From positions 1 through 64,000 of the forward strand of contig CAMHOW010000007.1 in NCBI GenBank assembly GCA_946186895.1: 64,000 nt of DNA. The letters are read 5' to 3'. Source of the stretch: an uncultured Fibrobacter sp. (GTDB lineage: Bacteria > Fibrobacterota > Fibrobacteria > Fibrobacterales > Fibrobacteraceae). The notes beneath the pieces are model-generated. The model was not told the DNA's origin. It saw only the letters and a program-made list of their open reading frames with translations, and ran no database searches. The position numbers were made by a program, and so were the translations under genes. The first letter of the stretch is position 1. Each line of letters opens with the position of its first letter. Below are positions 42,795-51,478 of the stretch, in pieces.

Positions 42795-44189
42795 CTATTT
42801 GATGGCCGGAACGATAAGTAGCACTTTCTGGCCCTTGCGCACCGAGAGCTTGTCGAACTTGTATACGCCCACAGTCTCTCCATGGGGCCCTATAGCCGCA
42901 ACGCTTACGTCGTGGCTGCCCGGCTGGACTGGCAGGCGGGTCATGTAGAAGGAGTGGGGCAAGAACAGCCCAACGCGTAGGTCGGCCTGTTCCAGCTGGC
43001 TCTGGCCCACGTCTACGGCGATGTTTTTCAGCAGGTCAAAAATGCCGTTGCCCGTGTTGGTGGCCTGCTTGGCCTTCTGGGCGGCAATGGTACGCAAAAT
43101 AACGCGAACAGCGGTGCGGGTAATGACGGTGTTACGTTCGTCATCCATGTTCTGCCGCAGTTCCTGGTCCACGTCCATGACCTTCTCGGGCTTTACTCGG
43201 GGCTGGTTGTCTAGCGATACTTCGAACTTGTTTACACGGCTCTTGTACGTGCGCACCTCGGGCAGAGCAAACCCGATGTGGAACGTGCCGCTACCGGCGC
43301 CAGGTACAGGGGGTGCCACCAGGGTAAAGGACATCTGCCTTCCGGTTTCACCGTCCTTGTAGTACAGGTTCATGGCGCCTGCGCTCACAAAGGTTCCCGA
43401 CAGGTACATTTCGCCAAGGATAGGGCTGTGACCCGCATAACCAAGCACAATGATTTCTTGGCCCTGTTCCCGAACAGCGGTGGCCTTGGGCGTGCTTGCA
43501 AGCTCCGGCTTTTTTAGGGCGCGTATGTCGTCTTCGCGTTCCATACGGCGCAGGCTTTCTGTGGCAAACTCGAAGAACTCCTTCGGGACACCCATTTTGC
43601 TTTCGTCAAAGGCCTTGATGGCCTTGATATAGGCGATGGCGGCCTCGTCGTCGTCACCGTCCAGCTCGTAGACCAGGGCCTGCAGGTAACGCAGGTAACC
43701 GTTGTCGTTTACTTTGTCCTTATCCTTCTGGTAAAGGGTGTTCATGGCGATTTGCGAACGCTTGACTTCTACCAGGGCGCCGTCCAAATCCATCTTGGCC
43801 AGATAGTTCAGAATCTGGTACTGGTACATGGTCAAGAGTTCGAAGGGCCTTGCACGGTAAGGACGGGTGTTGTCGTTGGTAAGGACTGCCGCCGCCTCGT
43901 TGGTCACGGACTTGGTGTAAAGATCCTCGTAGATCTTTTCGGCTTGGGCAAGGTTCTTGATGCTTTCGTCAAAGTTACGGTTGTAATGGTGGAGGATTCC
44001 CAGGTCGTAGTAGTACAGGAATTCACTGTTGGAACCGTAAAGGTCATCCTTCTCCTTCTTCACCTCGGCGATGGTGGCCTCGAAGCCTTTCTTTTCTAGG
44101 GTCGGGGAAAGCGTCTCGTAACGCGTCATGGACTTGTTGGCGCACGACGTTAAGAGAACCGCTGTAAGAAGAAGGAGTAGCTTTTTCAT
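42795..44189 (-). CDS. COG3014-type lipoprotein
   Basis: 464 residues from MKKLLLLLTAVLLTSC-A (lipobox LLTSC). N-terminal half is TPR-like (YYYDLGILHHYNRNFDESIKNLAQAEKIYEDLYT ... LVEVKRSQIAMNTLYQKDKDKVNDNG...YLRYLQALVYE), the C-terminal half is a beta-rich domain ending MTRLPVQPGSHDVSV. It resembles the COG3014 group that often accompanies LpoB-type genes. The Shine-Dalgarno is poor because the 5' flank is a REP element (44201-44246). The longer TTG-initiated frame is rejected. Confidence 0.7.
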   Translation of the reverse strand: MKKLLLLLTAVLLTSCANKSMTRYETLSPTLEKKGFEATIAEVKKEKDDLYGSNSEFLYYYDLGILHHYNRNFDESIKNLAQAEKIYEDLYTKSVTNEAAAVLTNDNTRPYRARPFELLTMYQYQILNYLAKMDLDGALVEVKRSQIAMNTLYQKDKDKVNDNGYLRYLQALVYELDGDDDEAAIAYIKAIKAFDESKMGVPKEFFEFATESLRRMEREDDIRALKKPELASTPKATAVREQGQEIIVLGYAGHSPILGEMYLSGTFVSAGAMNLYYKDGETGRQMSFTLVAPPVPGAGSGTFHIGFALPEVRTYKSRVNKFEVSLDNQPRVKPEKVMDVDQELRQNMDDERNTVITRTAVRVILRTIAAQKAKQATNTGNGIFDLLKNIAVDVGQSQLEQADLRVGLFLPHSFYMTRLPVQPGSHDVSVAAIGPHGETVGVYKFDKLSVRKGQKVLLIVPAIK

Positions 44190-44200
44190 ATGAATAACGT

Positions 44201-44246
44201 CATGGCGGTTCCGGGTCAAGCCCGGAATGACGTTCGATCCGCCATC
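44201..44246. repeat. nested REP palindrome
   Basis: TTCCGGG-TCAAG-CCCGGAA nested within ATGGCGG ... CCGCCAT, in the gap between the LpoB-like and COG3014 genes. It is long enough to affect mRNA stability in an operon. Confidence 0.8.
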
Positions 44247-44250
44247 TAGA

Positions 44251-44856
44251 TTACATCTTCACGCTGTCTTTGGAGACGAACTTCTTGATCTTCTTGTCGC
44301 CCACCCAGACCTTGCGGTGGCTCTGGATGTCGGTGAGTTCCAAGTCAACCTGGTAGTAGATGACCTGTTCGCCACCTTCCTGGTCCACGATGGAATTGAG
44401 CGTTCCGGTGAGCATCAGGTCGGCGCCGATTTCCTGGCCGGCGTCCTTGCGGGTCTCTTCGGTGGCGTTGCCGGCCTGGCTGGCAAGCTCGTTACGCAGT
44501 TCGGCACGTTCTTCGGCGTTGGCCACAAAGTCAGCCTTGCCAGAATTGATCAGGGCGCGTTCCATGTCCTTCACGAAGGTTTCGACGTTGATGTGTTCGT
44601 GGCTCTTGTTGCGGATCTTGCCGATGACCACGGTGGGCACCACGCCACCCTTCTGCTGGATCATGGTCTGGTACCAGGGGCGATTCAGGCAGTCGGTAAT
44701 CATCTCGTCGGCCACCAGGCGGGAGTCGGTGTCGTTCCAGGCGCCAGAAAGGTCGGTCACGGAGTTTTCGTCGATGCGGGTGACTTTCTTGCCGCCAGAG
44801 CATCCCACGAGGAGGGCGAGGCTTGCGCAAAGGCAAAGGGTCCAAATCTTAGACAT
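44251..44856 (-). CDS. LpoB-like penicillin-binding-protein activator lipoprotein
   Basis: 201 residues, lipobox LALLVGC-S. Matches LpoB/COG3417: WNDTDSRLVADEMITDCLNRPWYQ, VVIGKIRNKSHEHINVETFVKDMERALINSG, AEERAELRNELASQAGNAT, IGADLMLTGTLNSIVDQ, VDLELTDIQSHRKVWVGDKKIKKFV. LpoB stimulates peptidoglycan synthase PBP1B from the outer membrane in E. coli. It may play that role here, but distant LpoB-like proteins can have other functions. CAGGAG before ATG 44856. Neighbours: COG3014 downstream, PEGA protein upstream. Confidence 0.82.
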   Translation of the reverse strand: MSKIWTLCLCASLALLVGCSGGKKVTRIDENSVTDLSGAWNDTDSRLVADEMITDCLNRPWYQTMIQQKGGVVPTVVIGKIRNKSHEHINVETFVKDMERALINSGKADFVANAEERAELRNELASQAGNATEETRKDAGQEIGADLMLTGTLNSIVDQEGGEQVIYYQVDLELTDIQSHRKVWVGDKKIKKFVSKDSVKM

Positions 44857-44924
44857 GTTTTTCTCCTGTTTTCAGGTTTAAAGTTTACAAAGGTTAATAT
44901 AGCTAAATAAGTGGCCAAGACCAA

Positions 44925-44951
44925 CAAAAAAGCCCCGGCTTTTGGCCGGGG
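44925..44951 (-). terminator. Rho-independent terminator downstream of the PEGA gene
   Basis: CCCCGGC (44933-44939), TTTTG loop, GCCGGGG (44945-44951). The minus strand runs on CTTTTTTG. Confidence 0.85.
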
Positions 44952-44956
44952 AATTG

Positions 44957-44984
44957 AGATTCCGTGTCGAGCACGGAATGATGT
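44957..44984. repeat. REP-like hairpin ATTCCGTG-TCGAG-CACGGAAT
   Basis: Variant of the TTCCGGGTCAAGCCCGGAA family, lying between the PEGA gene stop and its terminator; the arms are changed on both sides so pairing is kept. Confidence 0.7.
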
Positions 44985-45000
44985 ATGAGTATCGCGAGAA

Positions 45001-45540
45001 TTATCTCTTGTACTTCTTGCCCTTAGAGGCGTCCAGGGTGATTTCAGCGGTTTCTTCACCACGGACAGTCACCAGTTCTTCGGCAGAGCGGCCGTTGCTG
45101 CATTCGGCGCGAACAACGTGGTCACCGGCGTCGAGGCTGGTGATGGTGAGGGCGGCACCGTCGGTCTTGTCGGCGTTGTCACCGTCAACGTAGATCAGGC
45201 ACTTGCCGGGGATGGTGGTCACCTTGATGTTGCCCTTGGGAATCTTGGTACCGAAGTCAAACTTGTTACGCTTGTCGTTACCGGGCCACACGTTTACGCG
45301 CTGGTTCACCAGTTCAAAACCCTGGTCGATCACCACCAGAGTCTGGCGGCCAGACTTGACGGCCATATTTTCGATGGGGCTCTTGCCCAGCAGTTCACCG
45401 CCCAGGTAAACATCGCTGTTAGGCGGGTTGGTAATGATGGTCACGTTGGCGGCCTTGCCACGAGGAGGTGGATCTTCGTCGGCAACGGCAGAGGTGAAAA
45501 GGAATGCGACCATCAAGGCCAGAATGTACAGTTTCTTCAT
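45001..45540 (-). CDS. secreted PEGA-domain protein
   Basis: 179 residues from MKKLYILALMVAFLFTSAVA (45540, AGGAG 6 bp upstream). It contains PEGA motifs: VTIITNPPNSDVYLGGELLGKSPIE and IKVTTIPGKCLIYVDGD. PEGA repeats occur in surface and periplasmic proteins, often in cell-envelope contexts. Ends with a basic DASKGKKYKR tail. Upstream of the LpoB-like and COG3014 genes on the same strand, but a terminator lies in between. Confidence 0.8.
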   Translation of the reverse strand: MKKLYILALMVAFLFTSAVADEDPPPRGKAANVTIITNPPNSDVYLGGELLGKSPIENMAVKSGRQTLVVIDQGFELVNQRVNVWPGNDKRNKFDFGTKIPKGNIKVTTIPGKCLIYVDGDNADKTDGAALTITSLDAGDHVVRAECSNGRSAEELVTVRGEETAEITLDASKGKKYKR

Positions 45541-45625
45541 GGATTGCTCCTGTTTGTTGTTCAAAAATTCACGTTCTCTAGGAATTTATATTTTTTTCGC
45601 TGAAAAAATAACGTTATTCAATGTA

Positions 45626-45770
45626 AAAAGGGGAAAAAGTTCCCCTAATTCGCACTCCGTTGCTCATTACCCCTTTGAACGGGCTTCAGTCGCCAGCCCG
45701 TAACGCCCGGCTTACAATCCCTCACACCACATTCCACACCTCACATTCCACATCAAACATCTATTTTCTA
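45626..45770. repeat. palindromic/simple repeats between PEGA and PF09818 genes
   Basis: GGGGAA-AAAG-TTCCCC hairpin at about 45629-45645, a run resembling the 2270 element (CTCATTACCCC ... GCCCGTAACGCCCGG), then CACATTCCACA repeated at about 45728-45752. No open frame. The promoter of the ATPase gene must be here but is not evident. Confidence 0.5.
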
Positions 45771-45781
45771 TCTTCTTGGAT

Positions 45782-47461
45782 ATGAAGGCCCTTTACCAGA
45801 AAATCCGCGTCTTTGACGGAAAAAGCTACGGTCTGTACCGCTCTCTCGCCGACAAGGCCTGGGACTTTGGCGACTTTACGCTGGAGTTTCTGCATGTACA
45901 GGGCGACCCCTTTGCGCCGGCCTCCCGGATTCTGGTGACGGCCCCCCTGCAGACCCTCGGGTACGGGGGCGAGTGGAGCAGTACCTTCGAACGAAAGCTT
46001 GCCATTTCGGACTACCTCCTCCGCAAGCTCAGCGAAAACGTGAAGGAACGGTTCCCCGACAAGAACGCCGCCATCGAGGTGGAGACCCCCGGGCCAGAAA
46101 TGCTGGTGCGGAACGCCCTCTGGGTAGACAACGGCACACTCCGGGCAAGCCTCGCGGTACACCTCCCGGGCGAGGGCCGCAAGATTCAGGCCGAACTGGC
46201 GGCCGAAATATTGACCATGACGCTCCCCGACCTGCTTTCGGCAAGCCTGTACCACACGCCCGAAAACCAGGCCGGCATCGAGAGGAGTTTTCAGACCCTG
46301 GAGACCCGCCGCACCATCTTAGAAGAGCTCCCTAAACGCGGGCTGGTGGCTTTTGTGCCCGATGGGGCCGTGCTCCCTAGAGAGTCCGGGCTTTCGGAAC
46401 GGCCGCTTTCGGGCGCTGTCCCGTTCGAGACTCCCGAAGAGCTGGCGGTCACCTTCGACATTGGCGGCAAGACGCTCCGTGGCATGGGAATCCCGAAAGG
46501 CGTGACAGTTATAACTGGCGGCGCCTACCACGGAAAGTCCACCCTGCTTGAGGCGCTGGTACGTTCCGTTTACCCCCACGTTCCTGGCGACGGCCGTGAG
46601 GGAATTGTGGTGGAGGAATCTGCGTTCCGCGTGGGCGTCGAAGACGGGCGCTATGTGCGTGGCACAGACCTCTCCTGTATGGTCCGTGACCTGCCGGGCG
46701 GAGTCTCTACCAAGAATTTCTCTACCGAAAAGGCTTCGGGCTCCACCAGCGAGGCGGCAAACCTGTTAGAGGCCATGGAGATGGGCTCCAAGACCTTCCT
46801 CATCGATGAGGATTCGTCGGCGGTGAACTTCCTCATTCGTGACCGGCGCGTACGTGCCCTGCTTGGCGATGACCGTGAACCTCTGATTCCCCTTACCGAC
46901 CGCATCCGCTCTTTTGTAGACATGGGCTTTAGCTTTATCTTGGTGGCGGGTGCTTGCGGAGATTTTCTGAGTCTTGCAGACAACATCGTGGTAATGGCGG
47001 AATACAAGGCCGAATGTGGTAACACCAAGGCCCGTGAGCTTTTCGGCGATTCAGAAGCCGGCGAAGCCCCGAAGCAATCTCCTACCAGCGTCTCCCTCCC
47101 TGTTCCCCGAACCTTCGACGAATTCGTGAAGCCGCTGCTCCCCAAGGTACGCCCCGCCTCTGCGGTGGAGCGTCAGGTAAAGGTCAAGCTTAATGGCGAC
47201 AGCCTGCTTCAGGTAGGCCAGCTGGTAGCCGACGTTTCCCGAGCTGGGCTCTTGGTTGACAAGTCGCAGAAATTGGGCACAGGGTATTTGGCACTGAACC
47301 TGTGCCAAAATCCAGAAGGTCTGCCCCTTCGTGAGATGGCAGACAAACTATGCGAAAAAATCCGCAACGTAGGGTTCCGCAATCTGCCTCAGGGCATGAG
47401 CCGCTATATGAGCCTGCCCCGTGCGGTAGATGTTGTGGCGGTGCTGCTTAGGATGCGGTGA
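45782..47461 (+). CDS. PF09818-type ABC-class ATPase
   Basis: 559 residues from ATG 45782 (the TTG two codons earlier is rejected). Predicted P-loop GGAYHGKSTLLEALV at ~245-259, with an acidic LIDEDSSAVNFLIRDRR Walker B and signature-like STKNFSTEKASGSTSEAANLLEAME, as in the COG3044 family of predicted ABC ATPases. No transmembrane part; function unknown in this family. Monocistronic, with repeats on its 5' side. Confidence 0.85.
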   Translation: MKALYQKIRVFDGKSYGLYRSLADKAWDFGDFTLEFLHVQGDPFAPASRILVTAPLQTLGYGGEWSSTFERKLAISDYLLRKLSENVKERFPDKNAAIEVETPGPEMLVRNALWVDNGTLRASLAVHLPGEGRKIQAELAAEILTMTLPDLLSASLYHTPENQAGIERSFQTLETRRTILEELPKRGLVAFVPDGAVLPRESGLSERPLSGAVPFETPEELAVTFDIGGKTLRGMGIPKGVTVITGGAYHGKSTLLEALVRSVYPHVPGDGREGIVVEESAFRVGVEDGRYVRGTDLSCMVRDLPGGVSTKNFSTEKASGSTSEAANLLEAMEMGSKTFLIDEDSSAVNFLIRDRRVRALLGDDREPLIPLTDRIRSFVDMGFSFILVAGACGDFLSLADNIVVMAEYKAECGNTKARELFGDSEAGEAPKQSPTSVSLPVPRTFDEFVKPLLPKVRPASAVERQVKVKLNGDSLLQVGQLVADVSRAGLLVDKSQKLGTGYLALNLCQNPEGLPLREMADKLCEKIRNVGFRNLPQGMSRYMSLPRAVDVVAVLLRMR

Positions 47462-47486
47462 TTGTAATCTGCCTAATTATGTGTAT

Positions 47487-47509
47487 CCGTTGTTGAAAAA
47501 GGCAACGGT
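47487..47509 (+). terminator. weak hairpin after the ATPase gene
   Basis: CCGTTG ... CAACGG followed by TTGTTT; a modest stem, weak U-tract. Confidence 0.35.
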
Positions 47510-47544
47510 TGTTTGCAAAATGAGAGGCGATCGGCTCACCCCCC

Positions 47545-47573
47545 TTGTTTTTTGCATTCGAGTTTGATATATT
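47545..47573 (+). promoter_or_regulatory. promoter of the antitoxin-like/GNAT pair
   Basis: TTGTTT (47545-47550), 17-bp spacer, TATATT (47568-47573), 70 bp upstream of ATG 47647. Confidence 0.5.
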
Positions 47574-47646
47574 GTAAGCAGGACCCACTTGGGGGTGCCG
47601 CCCCGGCTTGGCCGGATTACCATATGGAATAAGCAAAAGAGGAACT

Positions 47647-47865
47647 ATGGCTCGCGAAATTCGAGAGACCCCTATTTTGTTCGGTGAGGATGCTCGCCGG
47701 TTTTTAGCCCGTATGGAAGAGCGGCGCACCGAATCTCCGGAAGCTCGTGCCCGTCGTCTGCGGGATTACGAGTTCATGAAAAAGGCTTATGAACTTGGTA
47801 TGCAAGAGAAGCGTGCCCGTGAAGCAGCCAACGGAGGTGTGGATCCATGGTTCAAGAAAGCATAG
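47647..47865 (+). CDS. small antitoxin-like protein paired with a GNAT gene
   Basis: 72 residues from ATG 47647 (AGAGGAAC upstream). Sequence begins REIRETPILFGEDARRFLARM and ends with a charged helix. It overlaps the next gene's start by 19 bp, the arrangement of a type II toxin-antitoxin pair with a GNAT acetyltransferase toxin. I recall similar small proteins upstream of GNAT genes in Bacteroidota; no RHH motif is obvious, so antitoxin identity is an inference. It would now be an orphan because its partner is broken. Confidence 0.6.
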   Translation: MAREIRETPILFGEDARRFLARMEERRTESPEARARRLRDYEFMKKAYELGMQEKRAREAANGGVDPWFKKA

Positions 47866-48345
47866 AAAAATACAGGTTTATACGTTTAAACGAGAACAAC
47901 GTGGTTGAAAGCTTTGACTGCGGAGACCAGGACTTAAACGATTTCATTCTTAATAGGTCTGCGGCCTACCAGAAGTACTTGCTTTCCGTGAGCTATGCCT
48001 TTGCCAACCCAGACAACGGAAAAATTCTTGCCTATTGCAGCCTTGCAAACGACAAGGTGGCGGTAACAGATTTCAAGGATAAGACCGAATTCAACCGGTT
48101 CCGCAGACATCACGGTTTTCCAAATGCCAAGCGTTTGAAAAGTTACCCTGCGGTAAAACTTTGTCGTTTGGGAGTGGATACTTCCGCAAAGGGAAAACAA
48201 GGCCGGATGTCGATTTCTGACGGTGGATGCCTACCTAGGGGCGGTTCCTTTCTACATCAAGAACGATTTCCAGTTCATGAATGCCGAAGACACGGACCCT
48301 CACACCCGCATGATGTATTTTGACCTGAAAGATATCGTGGACTAG
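47847..48345 (+). pseudogene. GNAT acetyltransferase (possible toxin) with internal deletion and frameshift
   Basis: N-terminal frame: IRLNENNVVESFDCGDQDLNDFIL ... LKSYPAVKLCRLGVDTSAKGK, typical of GNAT toxins. At ~48193 the frame breaks. The next base frame resumes the family's C-terminus NKAGCRFLTVDAYLGAVPFYIKNDF ... DLKDIVD with stop at 48343. What is missing between is the pantetheine-binding [RQ]-x-x-G-x-[GA] loop (motif A) and following helix, which must have been deleted along with loss of frame. The one-frame ORF therefore runs to 48323 but is nonsense after residue ~115. No catalytic activity is expected. Confidence 0.78.
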
Positions 48346-48364
48346 GTTCTGCGATTTTTCTCTA

Positions 48365-49522
48365 TTACGCCAATTCCTTCACCAGCTGCTTAAGGGCAGC
48401 CAGGGATTCTGCAGAAAGAGAACTCTTTACCGTCACTGTAGTTTCGCACAAGGTAACGTTTTTCAGGGTCGAAAGGATTTCGGCCATCTTCTTGGCGGCC
48501 ATGGGCGCCCAGGTGCCGTTCTCCACGATTCCCACCTTGCGGTTGCTGTAGTTCTTGGCCTTCAGGTGGTTCAAGAAATCTTCCATCACGGGGAAAAGCC
48601 CTGCATCGTAAGTGGGGGCCATCACCACCATGCGGTCATAGCGGAATGCATCTTCGATAACTTCGGCCATGTCACTTCGGGCTAGGTCCGATACCACAAC
48701 CTTTGGCACTCCGGCCGCTTCCAATTCCTTCGCAAGAACTTCTGCCGCTTTGGCGGTGTGGCCGTAGATAGAGGCATAGGCGATAAGCACGCCTGTGTCT
48801 TCGGGGGCGTAGCTACTCCAGGTGTTGTACTTGCCGATATAGTATTCCAAGTTTTCGGCCAGCACAGGGCCATGCAACGGGCAGATGGTCTTGATGTCGA
48901 GTGTGGCAGCCTTCTTGAGAACCGCCTGCACCTGGTTTCCGTACTTGCCCACAATGTTGAAGTAGTAGCGGCGGGCTTCGCAGGCCCAATCATCGGGGTC
49001 GGCATCATAGATGCCGAACTTGCCAAAGGCATCGGCGGAGAACAGAATCTTTTCAGTCTGCTCAAAGCTGAAAAGCACCTCGGGCCAGTGAACCATGGGG
49101 GCGCCGACAAACTGCAAAGTATGCTTACCAAGAGAAAGCGTGTCGCCCTCTTTCACCGTGAGTTTTTTCACGTCGGCAGGGAGCTCCATGAACTGCGGGA
49201 GCAACGCAAACGCCTTGGCAGAAGCCACCAGGGTCGCCTCGGGGTAGAGCGCCACGAACTGCGCGATACCGCCGGCGTGGTCCGGTTCCAGATGGTGTAT
49301 AATCAAGTAGTCGGGCTTGCGTCCCGCGAGAACCGCCTGCAGGTTGGTGAGCCATTCCGTGACCTTGCGGCTATCCACCGTATCGGTAACGGCAATCTTT
49401 TCGTCATTGATTACAAAAGAATTGTAGGCCATACCCGCGGGCACCACATACTGCCCTTCGAAAAGGTCGATGTCGGTATCGTCAACGCCAATGTAATTGA
49501 TGGATTCGCTAAAGTTTTTCAT
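48365..49522 (-). CDS. flavodiiron protein (A-type flavoprotein)
   Basis: 385 residues. N-terminal beta-lactamase-fold diiron domain with HHLEPDHAGG and MVHWPEVLFSF, CPLHGPVLAEN; C-terminal flavodoxin domain (LIAYASIYGHTAKAAEVLAKEL, MVVMAPTYDAG, VGIVENGTWAP). It reduces O2 to water, or NO to N2O, in the cytosol of anaerobes using rubredoxin or similar donors. GAGGT is placed before ATG 49522. Works with rubrerythrin (23779-24318) in oxygen and peroxide defence, though the genes are far apart. Ends 20 bp from the GNAT pseudogene. Confidence 0.93.
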   Translation of the reverse strand: MKNFSESINYIGVDDTDIDLFEGQYVVPAGMAYNSFVINDEKIAVTDTVDSRKVTEWLTNLQAVLAGRKPDYLIIHHLEPDHAGGIAQFVALYPEATLVASAKAFALLPQFMELPADVKKLTVKEGDTLSLGKHTLQFVGAPMVHWPEVLFSFEQTEKILFSADAFGKFGIYDADPDDWACEARRYYFNIVGKYGNQVQAVLKKAATLDIKTICPLHGPVLAENLEYYIGKYNTWSSYAPEDTGVLIAYASIYGHTAKAAEVLAKELEAAGVPKVVVSDLARSDMAEVIEDAFRYDRMVVMAPTYDAGLFPVMEDFLNHLKAKNYSNRKVGIVENGTWAPMAAKKMAEILSTLKNVTLCETTVTVKSSLSAESLAALKQLVKELA

Positions 49523-49549
49523 GTAAACCTCGTCTTGGAATGGTAAAAG

Positions 49550-50362
49550 TTACCAGTAAAAATTCATGTTGAACCAACCCTTCTTTCCGTCGGCGGAAAT
49601 GGCGATACCGCAAGAAAGCTTGGTGTAGGCGGAATTGCGCATGTTCAGGTAATGCCCGATGTATTGGTAGTCCTCGTCTTTATCCGGATCGCGCTGCCCG
49701 CTGGTGACCAGGGCCTTCTCGTCTTCCCACATCGCCTTGATGTAGTACTGCACCGCTGCGGTGGCGTTTTTCTTCCAACTGGTGCTAAAGTTCGGCCCAG
49801 AATTCTGCGCACCGATACCGCACATTCTTGAGTGCCCGTGAGCCTTGTTTTCTTCCATGTCGGCAGCGGCCTGCTGGATGGTACAATACTGGACATCGTC
49901 ATCGGCAAGAACCAAGGGCGCTACGCCTTCGGTGGCGCGGTATTCGTTGGCAAGCTTCAGGCATTCGTCTCTCCAGCCGTCGTCAATAAAGGGCTGCGCC
50001 TGTTCGTATTCCTGTAGGGGAGTCAGGGTAGATGTCGAAGAGGTAGTCGTTGACCCGGCCGACTCCGGCGCTCCCGATTCAGAGGAATTTGGCACCCCCG
50101 ATTCAGAAGATTCAGGCGTCGTTGTTTCGGAAGACCCGGCAGAAGAGGGAACTGCCGATTCAGCAGAAGAAAGTACTGTTGAGCCAGCGGATTTGGGCGC
50201 CGCCGTCTCAGAAGATTCAGGTAAGTCTGCGCCCGAAGAAGACGACTCGTTTTCCGCCTGGATCTGTGGCTGTCCTGCCTCTGTGGGGCTGTCGGAACTG
50301 CTGCAAGCCGCCATCGCAAAAACCGCGAAGGCAATCGTAAGGTAACCAAATCTCTTTTTCAT
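49550..50362 (-). CDS. CAP/SCP-domain lipoprotein 1
   Basis: 270 residues from MKKRFGYLTIAFAVFAMAAC-S (50362, AGGAAAAAG upstream). Lipoprotein signal, then ~80 residues of Ser/Glu/Pro/Ala/Thr low-complexity repeats (PESSESGVPNSSESGAPES), then a CAP domain: CLKLANEYRATEGVAPLVLADDDVQYC, NKAHGHSRMCGIGAQNSGP, AVQYYIKAMWEDEKAL, YQYIGHYLNMRNSAYTKLSCGIAISADGKKGWFNMNFYW. CAP domains are found in secreted surface proteins; activity unknown. Paralogue of the next gene, 36 bp apart. Confidence 0.85.
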   Translation of the reverse strand: MKKRFGYLTIAFAVFAMAACSSSDSPTEAGQPQIQAENESSSSGADLPESSETAAPKSAGSTVLSSAESAVPSSAGSSETTTPESSESGVPNSSESGAPESAGSTTTSSTSTLTPLQEYEQAQPFIDDGWRDECLKLANEYRATEGVAPLVLADDDVQYCTIQQAAADMEENKAHGHSRMCGIGAQNSGPNFSTSWKKNATAAVQYYIKAMWEDEKALVTSGQRDPDKDEDYQYIGHYLNMRNSAYTKLSCGIAISADGKKGWFNMNFYW

Positions 50363-50397
50363 CTTTTTCCTATGCCTTGAGAAAAATCCGTTGAGAA

Positions 50398-50946
50398 TTA
50401 GAAAAAGTCCACGTTGAACCAACCCGTGGTTCCGTCTTTAGAAACGGCAATACCGCAAGCGACCTTGGTATACTTGCCGCGCATGTTCTTGTAGTGGCCG
50501 ATGTAAGGGTAGTCCTCATCTTTTTCAAGATCGCGTTCACCGCTTTCTACCAGTTTCTTTTCGCCCCACATCATGTCTAGGTAATACTCGGCCACGTCGG
50601 CAGCCTTGCGGCCATTTGACATGTTGGCATTGGGGCCCGAGTTCTGCGCCCATTCCCCGCAGGCCTTGAAATGCCCGTGGGCCTTGTTTTCGGCCAGGTC
50701 ATCGGCGGACTGTTCGTCGGCGCATTTCTGCTTTTCTTCGTCGGCAAGTGCTACCGGTTCCAGGTTTTCTGTAGCGCGGTACTTGTTGATGACCTCTAGG
50801 CAATGTTCTCGCCAATCAGGTTCGTCCATTCCGGCAGTGACATCTGCTCCGGAACTAGAATCATCGGAACAGCCTGTAGCGGCCAGTGCAAAAAACACCG
50901 TGGCTAGAACGGCTCGCCCTGCAAAAGTCTTGAACATGGTTATCAT
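50398..50946 (-). CDS. CAP/SCP-domain lipoprotein 2
   Basis: 182 residues from ATG 50946 (AAGGAG upstream). Lipobox FALAATGC-S; short linker; then the same CAP domain as its neighbour: HCLEVINKYRATENLEPVALADEEKQKC, NKAHGHFKACGEWAQNSGP, YYLDMMWGEKKLVESGERD, YPYIGHYKNMRGKYTKVACGIAVSKDGTTGWFNVDFF. Clearly a tandem duplicate; this copy has lost or never gained the long Ser-rich linker. Divergent from the RsbW-like gene. Confidence 0.88.
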   Translation of the reverse strand: MITMFKTFAGRAVLATVFFALAATGCSDDSSSGADVTAGMDEPDWREHCLEVINKYRATENLEPVALADEEKQKCADEQSADDLAENKAHGHFKACGEWAQNSGPNANMSNGRKAADVAEYYLDMMWGEKKLVESGERDLEKDEDYPYIGHYKNMRGKYTKVACGIAVSKDGTTGWFNVDFF

Positions 50947-51061
50947 AAACACTCCTTGATATGCGTAACATTAATGTACATAAAAAACACGGGATTCATG
51001 CGTCATCTAGCCCAAAAGGGACTAAACACCCAAGTCTTAATGAGTATATTTTGCCACGATT

Positions 51062-51469
51062 ATGGCCACGAAAGAAACAACTGTCGATGCGTCGATTGAA
51101 AAAGGCGAGGCTCTTACCGCCTTTGTGGAGTCCATGCTGGAACCCTACGAGCCTTCGCCCAAGGCTACCATCCAGGTCGATGTAGCTATAGACGAGGTGT
51201 TCAGCAATATCGTCCAATATTCCGGAGCCAAGTCCGTGACGGTTGTGGCCAACCTGGACGAACCTACGTCTATGTTTTCCCTGACTTTTGTGGACGGGGG
51301 CAAGCCCTATAACCCCCTAGAAAACGACGACCCCGACGTTTCGCTCCCTGTGGAAGAACGGCAAATAGGGGGCCTGGGCATCTTTTTGGTGAAGAAAACC
51401 ATGGATGACGTTCAATACGAACGTAAGGGTGACCAGAATTATTTTACTATTTTTAAGAAAATCAGATAG
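51062..51469 (+). CDS. RsbW/SpoIIAB-type anti-sigma factor kinase-like protein
   Basis: 135 residues of the HATPase_c_2 fold: VDVAIDEVFSNIVQYSG (N box), FVDGGKPYNPLENDDPDV (G1), IGGLGIFLVKKTMDDVQYER (G2), ending YFTIFKKIR. Such kinases bind or phosphorylate an antagonist. Followed 9 bp later by a STAS gene, a normal partner-switch pair. No sigma factor gene is adjacent. Weak ribosome site. Confidence 0.88.
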   Translation: MATKETTVDASIEKGEALTAFVESMLEPYEPSPKATIQVDVAIDEVFSNIVQYSGAKSVTVVANLDEPTSMFSLTFVDGGKPYNPLENDDPDVSLPVEERQIGGLGIFLVKKTMDDVQYERKGDQNYFTIFKKIR

Positions 51470-51478
51470 AGGTACAAG

